Shown: positions 1 to 8,585, counted from the stretch's first letter. The stretch is DNA of 64,000 bases from Halomonas smyrnensis AAD6 (GCF_000265245.1 NZ_AJKS02000004.1:1-64000), one strand, 5' to 3'. Numbers and translations are program-made. The notes: a model not told the origin generated them from the sequence alone.

Positions 1-333
1 CCGCTTGAGCATGCGATGCAGACCAGAAACCCAAAAACCCAGGGATTGAGGGAACTCACGCGCCACGACGAGCAGATCATCCAGGCCGAGGCGCAGGAAT
101 TCGCGCGCCGCGATCAGCACCTCTTCCTGTTCGGAAGTGAGCGTGGCCAGCAGGTTGTGACGCGTGTGCGGTCGGTCCTGGACATCGTCACGGTACCGCC
201 AGCGCCGGATGGTCGAGACGGCGACGCCGTACTGGCGTGCTAGCTCGCTGTCGCTGATGCTGGAAGGCGCTGCCTGGATCTCGGCCCGGATCTTCGGAGT
301 GGTGGTCGCCTGTTTATGTAGCTTGATGTCCAT
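1..333 (-). mobile_element. IS481-family transposase, N-terminal part (runs off left edge)
   Basis: An open frame starts at the ATG complementary to 331-333 and continues past base 1, giving 111 codons with no stop. The protein begins MDIKLHKQATTTPKIRAEIQ. A helix-turn-helix follows (about residues 28-48, SELARQYGVAVSTIRRWR), then DRPHTRHNLLATLTSEQE and DDLLVVAREF. This order matches the N-terminus of IS481-type DDE transposases as I recall them. The DDE catalytic core would lie outside the window, so activity cannot be judged. The gene sits beside a disrupted tRNA-Leu, a typical place for mobile DNA. Confidence 0.8.
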
Positions 334-473
334 ATCCTTGCTCCCGGATGAACTGGTGAAGAAGCTCCTTGGCGGCCAGCAAAGGATAACTTCTATAGCT
401 CATCTGATCATCCGGGACCCTACATGTATCCGAGTGCGGATTTTAATTGGAAGAGGAAAAGAAAAACCTTAGT
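334..473. other. Non-coding junction between the IS481-type gene and the tRNA-Leu remnant
   Basis: The stretch holds the leader of the transposase and an AT-richer piece (about 436-473) unlike the surrounding GC-rich DNA. On the minus strand TGTAGGG starts at 424. Many IS481 ends begin with TGT, so this could be the element's terminus, but the other end is not in the window. Bases 436-441 read ATCCGC on the minus strand, complementary to the acceptor stem of the tRNA remnant. No gene is seen. Confidence 0.4.
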
Positions 474-512
474 TTCTAAATCTGGCGTGTCTACCAATTC
501 CACCACATCCGC
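474..512 (-). pseudogene. tRNA-Leu 5' half, broken after the anticodon loop
   Basis: Reading the minus strand from 512, the sequence has a leucine-type acceptor strand (GCGGATG), a D-arm (GTGGAATTGGTAGACAC) and the 5' anticodon stem CCAGA with loop TTTAGAA, implying anticodon UAG. The 3' stem TCTGG, the long variable arm and a TTC-type T-loop are all missing. The following bases are an AT-rich pyrimidine tract. About 77 nt from the 5' end there is an ATCCGC that could pair with the acceptor strand, but this is too short for a class II tRNA. I read it as a remnant left by insertion or recombination. Confidence 0.6.
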
Positions 513-524
513 ACGGGTCAGGCA

Positions 525-547
525 GGCGTCCATATTTTACGGACGCC
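525..547 (-). terminator. Hairpin downstream of bioD
   Basis: GGCGTCC and GGACGCC form a 7-bp stem with a 9-nt AT-rich loop just past the bioD stop. No clear T-run follows on the minus strand, so terminator function is only possible. Confidence 0.35.
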
Positions 548-557
548 TTGCGGCAAG

Positions 558-1259
558 TCAATCGTCGTCGGGCAACTCCAGGTGATCGGCGGCCGCGGCG
601 GCGCGGGCGTCCGGGGTGTCGGCGTCCAGGCGCGGCACGATGCCGAGGCAGGGCGCGTTCAGGGTGCGCTCCAGGGTGGCCAGGTTGTCGCGATAGCAGA
701 CCTCGTCGGCAGAGAAGTCGGGGTCGATCAGGTTGCCCACCCAGCCGGCCACGCGCAGGCCGTCGGCGCTGATCGCCTCGGCGCTGAGGCGGGCATGGTT
801 CAGGCAGCCGAGCTTGAGCCCCACCACCAGGATCACCGGCAGCTCGAGGCGCAGCGCAAGCCCGGCGAGGTCCTCCTCATCGTTGAGCGGCACGCGCCAG
901 CCGCCGGCGCCCTCTATCAGCGTCAGCCCGCGCGCCTCGGCCAGCGGGCCGGCGGCGTGGTCGGCCAGGGCATCGACGGTCGGCCGCTCGCCGACCTGCT
1001 TGGCGGCCAGGTGCGGGGCGATGGGCGGCGCATAGGTGTAGGGGTTGATGACGGCGTAGGGGGTGGCCGGCTCGCTCTGGGCCTGCAGGGTCAGGGCGTC
1101 GATGTTGCGTAGCCCCTCGGTGGTGGCCTCGCAGCCGGAGGCCACGGGCTTGAGCCCGAGGGTGGTCAGCCCGCGGCGGCGGGCACGGGCCAGCAGGCCG
1201 CTGGCGACGAGGGTCTTGCCGGCGTCGGTGTCGGTGCCGGTCACGAAGTAGGCGGTCAT
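558..1259 (-). CDS. bioD: Dethiobiotin synthetase
   Basis: BioD closes the ureido ring of dethiobiotin from 7,8-diaminopelargonate, CO2 and ATP in the cytosol, the penultimate step of biotin synthesis. The 233-residue protein opens with the P-loop GTDTDAGKT (residues 8-16) and later has a VEGAGG-type stretch (IEGAGGWRVPL) typical of the family. Length is normal. It is the last gene of the bioB-F-H-C-D run, starting 1 bp after bioC ends, so it is probably co-transcribed and translationally coupled. bioA, which supplies its substrate, is not in the window. Confidence 0.95.
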   Translation of the reverse strand: MTAYFVTGTDTDAGKTLVASGLLARARRRGLTTLGLKPVASGCEATTEGLRNIDALTLQAQSEPATPYAVINPYTYAPPIAPHLAAKQVGERPTVDALADHAAGPLAEARGLTLIEGAGGWRVPLNDEEDLAGLALRLELPVILVVGLKLGCLNHARLSAEAISADGLRVAGWVGNLIDPDFSADEVCYRDNLATLERTLNAPCLGIVPRLDADTPDARAAAAADHLELPDDD

Positions 1260-1260
1260 C

Positions 1261-2079
1261 TCAGCGTTCCAGGTCGAGCGTCAGAAGGTGGTAGGAGACG
1301 GGCAGGCCGTCCTCGGTGCGAAGCGCCTCATAGCGGCGGGCGGCGCGGGCGACGTCGGTGCGCGAGAGCCTAGCGCCGTCGCGGGCCACCTGGGCGCCCA
1401 CGCCCTTGATCGAGGCCATCACCGCGGAGAGGTCGGGATAGTGGAAGCGTTCGATGCGCTCCGTGACCTCGCCCCGGCGGAAGCCGGCCTCGTGGGCGGC
1501 GCGGCGATGGTGGCCGGCGTCGCGGAAGTCGAGCAGGGCGCCGGGGCGCTGCCAGGCCTGGCCGACCTCGGAAAGCGTGCCCGGCGCCAGGGTGTTGATC
1601 AGCGCGCGACCGCCGGGGCGTATCACCCGGGCGAGTTCGGCCAGCACCGTCCCCAGGTCCGGGCACCACTGGATCGCCAGGTTGGAGACCGCCAGGTCGA
1701 GGCGGCCACTCGGCAGCGGCAGGTCGGCGGCGTCGGCGCACAGCCAGTCGATGCCCTCGCCGTGGCGGCATCGGGCCTCGGTGAGCATGCCCGGCGCCAG
1801 GTCGAGGCCGTGGATCGTGGCGCCATCGCCATAGCGACGCGCGAGCTCGGCGGTCAGGTCGCCGGGGCCGCAGCCCAGGTCCAGCACGGCGCCGGCGCGG
1901 TCGGGCAGCCGCGCGATCAGTCGCTCGGCCATGGCCTGCTGGGCCCGGGCGCGTTCGTGATAGTGCGGCGCGGCCCTTGAGAAGGCGTGGGCGACCCGGG
2001 CGCGCCAGTCGCGATTCCCGTGGTCGTTGTGCTCGTCCCCGGGGCGGGCGTCGACGGCGTGACTTGCCTGGGCGGTCAT
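1261..2079 (-). CDS. bioC: Malonyl-ACP O-methyltransferase
   Basis: BioC methylates the free carboxyl of malonyl-ACP with S-adenosylmethionine, disguising it so fatty-acid enzymes can build the pimeloyl chain. The 272-residue protein has the class I methyltransferase motif VLDLGCGPGD (residues 65-74) and a NLAIQWCPD stretch common in BioC. Its start overlaps the bioH stop by 4 bp (ATGA), pointing to translational coupling. The first 20 or so residues are polar and look like an N-terminal extension. Confidence 0.92.
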   Translation of the reverse strand: MTAQASHAVDARPGDEHNDHGNRDWRARVAHAFSRAAPHYHERARAQQAMAERLIARLPDRAGAVLDLGCGPGDLTAELARRYGDGATIHGLDLAPGMLTEARCRHGEGIDWLCADAADLPLPSGRLDLAVSNLAIQWCPDLGTVLAELARVIRPGGRALINTLAPGTLSEVGQAWQRPGALLDFRDAGHHRRAAHEAGFRRGEVTERIERFHYPDLSAVMASIKGVGAQVARDGARLSRTDVARAARRYEALRTEDGLPVSYHLLTLDLER

Positions 2080-2834
2080 GGCGTGGGCTCCAGGGCGGCC
2101 CCGGCGATCGTCGTGCGCTCGGGCGTCTCGGCGATGGCGGTCAGCGCGCGGGCGAGCCGTGTCGGCTGGCTGATCAGCGGGCAGTGGCCGGCCTCGGGCA
2201 GTCGCAGGTCGGCCCGCTCGCGCACCGAGGGGGCCAGCAGCGGGTCGGCCTCGCCGGCCAGGCGATGCACCGGGCAGGGCGGCGAGGCGAGGCGCTCGGT
2301 GTTGTCGAGCTCGCCGAGCTGGGCGAGCCCCGCGGCCAGGGTCGCGGTGTCGGCGCTGGCGTCATCGCCGAGCAGGGCGATGAGTCTTTGATGCGCGGAC
2401 CGGGGCGACGGCTCGCCGCCGAGCTGCCAGCGCAGGAAGTGGGCGTGGGTGCCCGCCGGGTCGCGCCGGAAGGCCTTGCGAAACTGGGCCAGGGCGGCGC
2501 GGCTGACGCCTTCGGGATGCGGGAAGCGCTCGCCCATGCCGAGCAGGACCAGGGCGCGGGGCGCCGGCAGCCGCTCGAGCAGGGCGCCGGCCAGCAGGCC
2601 GCCCAGCGACCAGCCGACCCAGACGGCGTCGCTCGGCAACTCACCGGCCATGGCCTCGGCCAGTTCGTCCAGCGAGGCGGGATCCTCGAGCGCCTCGCGC
2701 TCGCCATATCCCGGCCAGTCCGGTGCGGTGATCGCAAGCCCGCTCGGCCAGTGGCCGTCGAGGGCCTGCCAGAGCCGCGCGTCGCAGCCCCAGCCGCTGA
2801 GCAGCACCAGCTTCCGGTTTGCCGATTTGCTCAT
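2076..2834 (-). CDS. bioH: Pimeloyl-[ACP] methyl ester esterase
   Basis: BioH removes the methyl group that BioC added, releasing pimeloyl-ACP for BioF. It is a 252-residue alpha/beta hydrolase. The nucleophile elbow GWSLGG places Ser at residue 76, an Asp candidate lies in GEADPLLAPS, and the catalytic His is in PEAGHCPLISQP near the end. The start overlaps the bioF stop by 4 bp. Placement inside the bio operon favours BioH over a generic hydrolase. Confidence 0.92.
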   Translation of the reverse strand: MSKSANRKLVLLSGWGCDARLWQALDGHWPSGLAITAPDWPGYGEREALEDPASLDELAEAMAGELPSDAVWVGWSLGGLLAGALLERLPAPRALVLLGMGERFPHPEGVSRAALAQFRKAFRRDPAGTHAHFLRWQLGGEPSPRSAHQRLIALLGDDASADTATLAAGLAQLGELDNTERLASPPCPVHRLAGEADPLLAPSVRERADLRLPEAGHCPLISQPTRLARALTAIAETPERTTIAGAALEPTP

Positions 2835-3981
2835 GGGCCTTCCTCCCGCCGGCAGGCGGCCAGCCCGTCGAGCAGGGCGTCCAGGGCGTCGTCGTCGTGG
2901 GCGGCGGAGAGCGTGATGCGCAGCCGCGCCTCGCCTTTCGGCACCGTCGGGGCGCGGATGGCGCCGACCCTAAGGCCCGCGTCGCCGAGCCGGGCGGCCC
3001 AGCGCAGCGTGCGCTCATTGTCGCCGAGGCGAAGCGGCTGGATCGGCGTGGTCGATTCGTCCAGTTCGAGACCGAGGGTGGCGGCCTCGCGGCGGAAGCG
3101 CGCGATGCGCTCATGCAGCCGGGCGCGACGCTCGGGTTCGGCCTCCAGCACGTCGAGGGCGGCCAGGGTCGCCGCCGCCACGCCGGGCGGCTGGGCGGTG
3201 GTATAGACGTAGGGCCGGGCGAACTGCACGAGATGCTCGATCAGCGCCTCGTTGCCGGCCACGAAGGCGCCGGCGCTGCCGAGCGCCTTGCCCAGGGTGC
3301 CGACCAGCACCGGCACGTCGTCGACGCCATGGGCCCGGCCGGCGCAGCCGTCGCCGGCCTCGCCGAGCACGCCCAGGCCGTGGGCATCGTCGATCATCAG
3401 CCAGGCGTCGTGGCGGCGGGCGGTGGCGGAAAGCCCCGCCACGTTGGCCACGTCGCCGTCCATGCTGAACACGCCGTCGCTGACCACCAGCGCCGGGGCC
3501 CCGCTCGGGGCGCGGGCCAGCAGCCGCTCGAGGTCATCGAGGTCGCGGTGGTGGAAGCGCCGCGAGGGGGCGCCGGCGAGCCGGGCGCCGTCGATCAGCG
3601 AGGCGTGATTGAGACGATCCTGGAAGACCGGCGTGTGGCGATCGCACAGCGCCTGCAGCACGCCCAGGTTGGCCATGTAGCCGGTGGAGAACAGCAGCGC
3701 CCGGGGGCGGCCGGTGAGCGCGGCGAGGCGCCGCTCCAGCGCCTCGTGGATCTCCTGATGGCCGCACACCAGATGCGAGGCCCGGCCGCCGGCGCCGAAG
3801 CGCCGCGCGCCCTCGGCCTGGGCCTCGGCGAGGCGCGGGTCGCGGGCCAGGCCGAGGTAGTCGTTGCCGGCGAAGTCGAGCCGGCCGTCCCCGCCCCTAC
3901 GGTGGGCCGGGCGCGCCACAGCCCCTCGGCGCGACGGGCCTCGGCCCGCTCGGCCAGGCGACGCGACCAGGTCTCGGCCAT
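2831..3981 (-). pseudogene. bioF: 8-amino-7-oxononanoate synthase with a single-base frameshift
   Basis: BioF is the PLP enzyme that condenses pimeloyl-ACP with alanine. The expected N-terminus (MAETWSRRLAERAEARRAEG) is encoded from the ATG at 3979-3981. The rest of the enzyme (LDFAGNDYLGLA, the His-rich SHLVCGHQEIHE region, the DDAHGLGVLG Asp and the Schiff-base lysine in GTLGKALGS) is in a different frame, open from a GTG at 3919. The span is 1151 nt, one base short of 384 codons. Adding one G in the GGGGCGGGG tract (3889-3897) restores a normal 383-residue protein. This is either a sequencing or assembly error or a real mutation. The downstream GTG would give a 362-residue protein lacking the N-terminal helix. 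It begins 4 bp after bioB ends. Confidence 0.85.
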
Positions 3982-3985
3982 GGGG

Positions 3986-5083
3986 TCAGGCTCCGGTGGC
4001 GTCGTAGAACATCGCGTCGTCCTGGCGCTCGCGCATGGCGGCTTCCAGGGCGGCCTCGGTCTTCTCGTCGTCGGCGCAGGTCTCGCGCTGCTCCGGGTGC
4101 AGGCCGAGCTTGTCGAACAGCGCCCGGTCGCGTTCGACCTGGGGGTTGCCGGTGGTCAGCAGGGTGTCGCCGTAGAAGATCGAGTTGGCACCGGCCAGGA
4201 AGGCCATGGCCTGGGTGGACTCGTCCATCTGCTCGCGGCCGGCGGACAGGCGCACGTGGCTCTTCGGCATCAGGATGCGGGCCACGGCGATGGCGCGGAT
4301 GAACTCCAACGGGTCCAGGTCCTCGGCGTTCTCCATCGGGGTGCCCGGCACCTTGACCAGCATGTTGATCGGCACGGATTCGGGATGCGGTTCCAGGCGC
4401 ACCAGCTGCTGGAGCAGGGCGGCGCGGTCGCGGGGCGCCTCGCCCATGCCCAGGATGCCGCCGGAGCAGACCTTCATGCCCGCCTCGCGCACGTTGGAAA
4501 GCGTCTCCAGGCGATCGGCGTAGGTGCGGGTGGTGATGATCTCGCCATAGTAGCCCGGCGAGGTGTCGAGGTTGTGGTTGTAGTAGTCGAGCCCGGCCTC
4601 GGACAGGCGCTTGGCCTGATCGACGTCGACCATGCCCAGGGTCATGCAGGTCTCGAGCCCCAGCGCCTTGACCTGGCTGACCATCTCCATCACCACCTCG
4701 AGGTCCTTCTCCCGCGGGCTGCGCCAGGCGGCGCCCATGCAGAAGCGGCTGGCGCCGGCCTCCTTGGCGGCCTTGGCCTGGTTCACCACCTTCTCGATCT
4801 CGAGCAGCTTCTCCTTGCCGAGCCCGGTGTTGTAGTGGCCGGACTGCGGGCAGTACTTGCAGTCTTCCGGGCAGGCGCCGGTCTTGATCGACAGCAGGGT
4901 GGAGACCTGCACGGCGTTGGGATCGAAGTGTGCGCGGTGGACCTGCTGGGCGCGGAACATCAGGTCGTTGAAGGGCAGCGCGAACAGCGCCTCGATCTCC
5001 TCGAGGGACCAGTCGTGGCGAAGGTCCGGACGGCTGGCTAGGGTCAGATCAACCGGGGCGTTGTCGTGGGGCTGGGCAGGCAT
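3986..5083 (-). CDS. bioB: Biotin synthase
   Basis: BioB is the radical-SAM enzyme that inserts sulfur into dethiobiotin, the last step of biotin synthesis. The 365-residue protein has the CxxxCxxC cluster motif (Cys71, Cys75, Cys78, in [13 protein letters not shown]) and typical BioB blocks ([43 protein letters not shown]). The ATG at 5081-5083 is chosen because family similarity starts soon after it; an upstream in-frame start at 5155 would add 24 unrelated residues and run through both palindromes. bioB is the first gene of the operon. Confidence 0.96.
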   Translation of the reverse strand: MPAQPHDNAPVDLTLASRPDLRHDWSLEEIEALFALPFNDLMFRAQQVHRAHFDPNAVQVSTLLSIKTGACPEDCKYCPQSGHYNTGLGKEKLLEIEKVVNQAKAAKEAGASRFCMGAAWRSPREKDLEVVMEMVSQVKALGLETCMTLGMVDVDQAKRLSEAGLDYYNHNLDTSPGYYGEIITTRTYADRLETLSNVREAGMKVCSGGILGMGEAPRDRAALLQQLVRLEPHPESVPINMLVKVPGTPMENAEDLDPLEFIRAIAVARILMPKSHVRLSAGREQMDESTQAMAFLAGANSIFYGDTLLTTGNPQVERDRALFDKLGLHPEQRETCADDEKTEAALEAAMRERQDDAMFYDATGA

Positions 5084-5098
5084 GAGGGGCTCGCTTAT

Positions 5099-5129
5099 GG
5101 TCAACTTGGCACGAATACGTGAGTTGACC
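5099..5129. promoter_or_regulatory. Candidate BirA operator 1 (bioB promoter side)
   Basis: GGTCAAC and GTTGACC form a perfect 7-bp inverted repeat separated by 17 bp, 16 bp upstream of the bioB start. Known bioO sites in gammaproteobacteria are GTnAAC-like arms separated by about 14-18 bp, so BirA-biotinoyl-AMP repression of the bio operon is the likely role. Confidence 0.6.
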
Positions 5130-5153
5130 GATAGGGTACGGAGGCAGGTCGGC

Positions 5154-5900
5154 ATGTCAACCTTGTGGCGTCATGAGGTTGACGACTGGCTGCGTCTCGC
5201 ATTGCCGGGCCGCTGCGCCTTCTGCCTGGCGGCCTGCGCGCCCGGCCGCCCCTGGTGCGGTGACTGCCACGCGGCGCTGCCCTGGAATCGCGTGGCCTGC
5301 CCGGTCTGCGCCGAGCCGCTCCCGGGCACTGTCACCCCGCGCCCCTGCGGCCACTGCCTGCGTCGGCCGCCGGCCTACCTTCGCGCCCGGGTGCCGCTGC
5401 GCTACGAGGGCGAGGTGGCGGGGCTGATGCAGCGCTTCAAGTTCCATGCCTCGCCACGGGCTGGCACGCTGCTGCTGACGCTGCTGGAGGAAGGGCTGGA
5501 AGAAGGGCTGGAGGAAGGGATGAAAGCGGGCCAGGCCGGCATCGCGCCGCCCCAGGCGCTGATCGCCGTGCCGCTGCATCCGCGACGCGCCCGGGAGCGC
5601 GGCTTCGATCAGGGCCGCTGGCTGGCCGAACGGCTGGCGGCGAGGCTCGAGGTGCCGCTCATCCCGGCCCGGCGCAAGAAGGATACGCCGAGCCAGCGGG
5701 GCCTCGACCGGCGAGGGCGGCGGGGCAACCTGCGCGGCGCCTTCGAGGTGCCCCGGGCGCTGCCGGCGCGGGTGGTGCTGCTCGATGACGTCATGACCAC
5801 CGGCGCCACCCTCGACGCCCTGGCCCGGGCCTGTCGCCGGGCGGGCGCCGAGGAGATCGAGGCCTGGGCCATCGCGAGAACGCCGCGGGAAACGCCGTGA
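5154..5900 (+). CDS. comF: ComF-family phosphoribosyltransferase-like protein
   Basis: ComF proteins are linked to DNA uptake in competent bacteria; the enzymatic role of the phosphoribosyltransferase fold is unclear. The 248-residue protein has an N-terminal zinc-ribbon region rich in CxxC pairs (Cys21/24, Cys35/38 and further pairs to about residue 70) and a C-terminal PRPP-binding motif [14 protein letters not shown]. The ATG at 5154 has GGAGG about 9 bp upstream. Near residues 111-122 a 12-bp tandem repeat encodes three LEEG units. It is transcribed divergently from bioB and shares the BirA-like palindromes. Confidence 0.85.
   Translation: MSTLWRHEVDDWLRLALPGRCAFCLAACAPGRPWCGDCHAALPWNRVACPVCAEPLPGTVTPRPCGHCLRRPPAYLRARVPLRYEGEVAGLMQRFKFHASPRAGTLLLTLLEEGLEEGLEEGMKAGQAGIAPPQALIAVPLHPRRARERGFDQGRWLAERLAARLEVPLIPARRKKDTPSQRGLDRRGRRGNLRGAFEVPRALPARVVLLDDVMTTGATLDALARACRRAGAEEIEAWAIARTPRETP
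5155..5183. promoter_or_regulatory. Candidate BirA operator 2 overlapping the comF start
   Basis: TGTCAACC and GGTTGAC form an inverted repeat with cores GTCAAC (5156-5161) and GTTGAC (5178-5183) separated by 16 bp. It covers the first codons of comF and lies about 30 bp beyond operator 1. Spacing and arms match the BirA-box pattern, but a coding overlap makes chance more plausible than for site 1. Confidence 0.4.
5484..5519. repeat. Three 12-bp tandem repeats inside comF
   Basis: Units CTGGAGGAAGGG, CTGGAAGAAGGG and CTGGAGGAAGGG follow one another and encode LEEG three times. They keep the reading frame and probably form a charged surface insert. Confidence 0.9.
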
Positions 5901-5908
5901 ATCGGCGT

Positions 5909-6550
5909 CTAGGGCGAGGTGGCGATCAGCGAGCCGCCGGCGGCCATGAACAGGCCGCCGGTGGCGCGATGAAAGCCCCTGGCCCGGCCGGGATGGCGGA
6001 ACCACTGGCCGAGGCCCGAACCCATGGCGGCGTAGAGCCACATCAGGCTGAGGTCGACCGCCGCCCAGGTGGCGGCGAGGATGGCGAACTGCGACAGCTG
6101 GGGCACGCCCACGTCGATGAAGTTGGGGAACAGGGCGGCGAAGAACAGCAGGTCCTTGGGGTTGCTGATGCCGACCAGGAAGCCCTGGCGGAACAGGCGG
6201 AGGCCGGAGGTGGTCGCGAGCGGGGGCGCCGCGTCGGTGTCCGGGGCGTCCAGCGGCGAGTCGTCGCCGGAGCGCCGCCAGGCCTGAAGGCCGAGGATCA
6301 CGAGATAGGCGCCGCCGGCGAGCTTCAGCACGTGGAAGGCGGTCTCCGAGGCGGCCAGGATGGCGCCGAGGCCCAGCGACGACAGCACCATCAGGGCCAG
6401 CGAGGCCAGGGTGCCGCCGCACACGGTGGCCGCGGCGCGGCGGCGGCCGAAGCGCAGGCCGTGGCTGGTGCAGAGCAGGGCCACCGGGCCGGGGAAGATG
6501 ATCAAAGCGACGATCACGCCGAGATAGGTGATCCAGGTCAGCAGTTCCAT
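5909..6550 (-). CDS. LysE/RhtB-family amino-acid exporter
   Basis: A 213-residue inner-membrane protein of the LysE superfamily, which exports amino acids or derivatives by proton exchange. The N-terminus (MELLTWITYLGVIVALIIFPGPVALL) contains the family FPGP motif, and NPKDLLFFAALFPNF is the usual second conserved block. About six hydrophobic segments can be counted. The ATG at 6548-6550 is preferred to an upstream one because the first membrane helix starts there. It is convergent with comF, with only 8 bp between the stops. The substrate is not predictable. Confidence 0.85.
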   Translation of the reverse strand: MELLTWITYLGVIVALIIFPGPVALLCTSHGLRFGRRRAAATVCGGTLASLALMVLSSLGLGAILAASETAFHVLKLAGGAYLVILGLQAWRRSGDDSPLDAPDTDAAPPLATTSGLRLFRQGFLVGISNPKDLLFFAALFPNFIDVGVPQLSQFAILAATWAAVDLSLMWLYAAMGSGLGQWFRHPGRARGFHRATGGLFMAAGGSLIATSP

Positions 6551-6782
6551 GGCGTGCCTCCGGCTGGGGTGTCCAAGACGTGCATCGGTCACCGTGCCGA
6601 TGAAGGCACGAGCATAGGGCAGTCGCGGGGGCGATTTCTAGCCGCTTTCTCCATCGGCGGTATCCGTGGCGATGGGCGCCGGGGCAGGCGGTAGAGGCGG
6701 GGGCTGTCGACGGATCCGCCCCGAGGAGCCGTGTGGGGGATGGCTTTGTTACCATGGCGTTTTGCCTGTGACGAGAACGCCC

Positions 6783-7766
6783 ATGACCGATGCGATTCAT
6801 CCCTTTGCTCGCCTCGAGCCCGCGCGGGTCGTGGCGGCGGTGGAGTCCCTGGGCTTCTGGCTGCCGGGCGAGCCCTTCGCGCTCAACAGCTACGAGAACC
6901 GGGTCTACCTGGTGCATGACGACGAGCGCCGCCGCTGGGTGGTCAAGTTCTATCGCCCGAACCGCTGGAGCGACTCCCGGATCCAGGAGGAGCACGACTT
7001 CCTGGCCGAGCTCGAGGCGGCCGGGGTGACGGTGGCCGCCCCCTGGCGCGATGATGCGGGGGCGAGCCTGCATCGCCACGACGACTTCCGCTTCTCGCTG
7101 TTTCCCCATCTGCCCGGCCAGGCGCCGGAGCTGGACAATCCCGAGCACCTGTTCGCCCTCGGCGAGACCATCGGCGCCGTGCACGCGGTGGGCGAGCGCC
7201 GGGCCTTCGTGCATCGCCGCCACCTGGCGCCGCGGGCGATGGCCGAGGAGGCCGCCGAGGCGGTGCTGGCCAGCCGCTGGCTGACGGATCATCAGCGCCC
7301 GGCCTACGAGCGCATCAGCCGGGGCCTGATCGAGGCGCTCGGCGCCCGGGAGTGGCCGGCGCGACAGCTGCGGGTCCAGGGCGACTGCCACCTGGGCAAC
7401 ATGCTGGGCCGCGACGAGCACTTCGCGCTGGTGGACTTCGACGACTGCCTGATGGCGCCGGCGGTGCAGGACCTGTGGATGCTGCTCACCGCCGAGGACG
7501 AGGGCGAGCGCCAGATGCAGCTCTCCGAGGTGATCGAGGGCTACGAGCAGCACCGCGACTTCGATCGCGGCGAGCTGGCGCTGGTGGAGCCGCTGCGCGC
7601 GCTGCGGCTGATGCGCCACAGCGCCTGGCTGGTGGCGCGCTGGGAGGATCCGGCCTTCCCGCAGGCGTTTCCGTGGCTGGCGGACGCCGGCTACTGGGAC
7701 GCTCACCTGCGCGAGCTCGAGCAGCAGCGGCTGAAGCTGGACGGCACGGCCCGCTGGCTGTCCTGA
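6783..7766 (+). CDS. srkA: Stress response kinase A (YihE/RdoA-like)
   Basis: SrkA is a soluble Ser/Thr kinase of the aminoglycoside-phosphotransferase fold that counteracts stress-induced death in E. coli. The 327-residue protein starts MTDAIHPFARLEPARVVAAVE. It shows SYENRVYLVHDDE, the ATP-binding lysine in VVKFYRPNRW, the catalytic-loop motif QGDCHLGNML and the metal-binding VDFDDCLMAP. The RFSLFPHLPGQAPE block is typical of YihE. In many proteobacteria it sits upstream of dsbA; here the next gene is unrelated. Confidence 0.9.
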   Translation: MTDAIHPFARLEPARVVAAVESLGFWLPGEPFALNSYENRVYLVHDDERRRWVVKFYRPNRWSDSRIQEEHDFLAELEAAGVTVAAPWRDDAGASLHRHDDFRFSLFPHLPGQAPELDNPEHLFALGETIGAVHAVGERRAFVHRRHLAPRAMAEEAAEAVLASRWLTDHQRPAYERISRGLIEALGAREWPARQLRVQGDCHLGNMLGRDEHFALVDFDDCLMAPAVQDLWMLLTAEDEGERQMQLSEVIEGYEQHRDFDRGELALVEPLRALRLMRHSAWLVARWEDPAFPQAFPWLADAGYWDAHLRELEQQRLKLDGTARWLS

Positions 7767-7794
7767 GCCGCGCCCGGGCGACGCGCAGCGGCGG

Positions 7795-8313
7795 TTACGG
7801 CCGGCCGGCGGTTTCGTCGGCGTCGTGCTGGCGGCGGCGGGCGTTGATCTCCGCGGACGGATTCGCCTGCTGCTCCAGGCTCAGCGGCCGGGTCAGCGTC
7901 AGCACGAAGACGTCATCCGGCGTCAGCCGGCAGCGGCCGTCCGCACAGGCGTCGAGGCCGAAGGCGCCGTCCTCGTCGTAGGCGCCGGCGGTGAGCCCGC
8001 CGCTGTAGATGGCGCTGTCGGCGCCGGCGGTCTCGACGCAGGTCAGGGCGCTGGCGGTCAGCCGCAGTCGCTCGCCGTCGCGCCGGGCATTGCCGGTGAC
8101 GACGCAGTAATCGGGGAGGCGGTGGCTGCCCCGTTCGCTCTGCACCGGATGCATCACCACGTTGTCGCGGCTCGGGGTCTCGGCGTCGAGGGCCAGGTCA
8201 TCGACCAGGGCCATGGCCACCCGGGCATCGGCGGGCAGGGAGAGGGTGTCGCCCAGGGCCAGGCTCGGCAGGGCCAGGGCGGTCGCCATCAGCAGAATCG
8301 TCGGCTTGAACAT
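7795..8313 (-). CDS. Small secreted protein of unknown function
   Basis: A 172-residue protein with a clear Sec signal peptide (MFKPTILLMATALALPSLALG, cleavage near residue 21). The mature part has four cysteines (PDYCVV, LTCVET, DACADGRC) that could form two disulfides in the periplasm. The C-terminus is charged. No family is recognised. The start at 8311-8313 is chosen because the signal peptide begins there. It is convergent with srkA. Confidence 0.7.
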   Translation of the reverse strand: MFKPTILLMATALALPSLALGDTLSLPADARVAMALVDDLALDAETPSRDNVVMHPVQSERGSHRLPDYCVVTGNARRDGERLRLTASALTCVETAGADSAIYSGGLTAGAYDEDGAFGLDACADGRCRLTPDDVFVLTLTRPLSLEQQANPSAEINARRRQHDADETAGRP

Positions 8314-8491
8314 GTCGGTGCTCGGCAGGCAGCGGGTCGAGTGTCGCGGTGGGCTCAACTCTATCACAGCCGCCGGCGGCACCCAGTCGGACCGGTGCGA
8401 CATGGCGTCGCCGTCATGCGGCCGCGAGGCCGCCGCGGCACTGCGTCGAGCGGCGCCTTGCGCTAGAATGACGCTTTCCCTGATCCGCTAA

Positions 8492-8520
8492 TTGTACAAG
8501 AAGCGGTTTTTTAATAAGTT
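8492..8520 (+). promoter_or_regulatory. Possible folE promoter
   Basis: TTGTAC and TAAGTT are 17 bp apart in a short AT-rich patch about 65 bp upstream of the folE start. This is the only promoter-like spot before the gene, but the match to the sigma-70 consensus is modest. Confidence 0.3.
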
Positions 8521-8585
8521 ATGTATAAGGTGTGGCCGGGCCATCGCCGACGCACCACTATCACGACTCTGCATGGGGCCTGACC

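Noticed and set aside
2819-5041. A 740-codon open frame on the plus strand opposite bioF and bioB
   Set aside because: Antisense to two recognised enzymes and without any motif of its own.
5157-7706. An 849-codon open frame on the minus strand
   Set aside because: It runs across comF, the LysE gene and srkA, all of which have strong family motifs; its sequence is low-complexity Arg/Pro/Gly/His.
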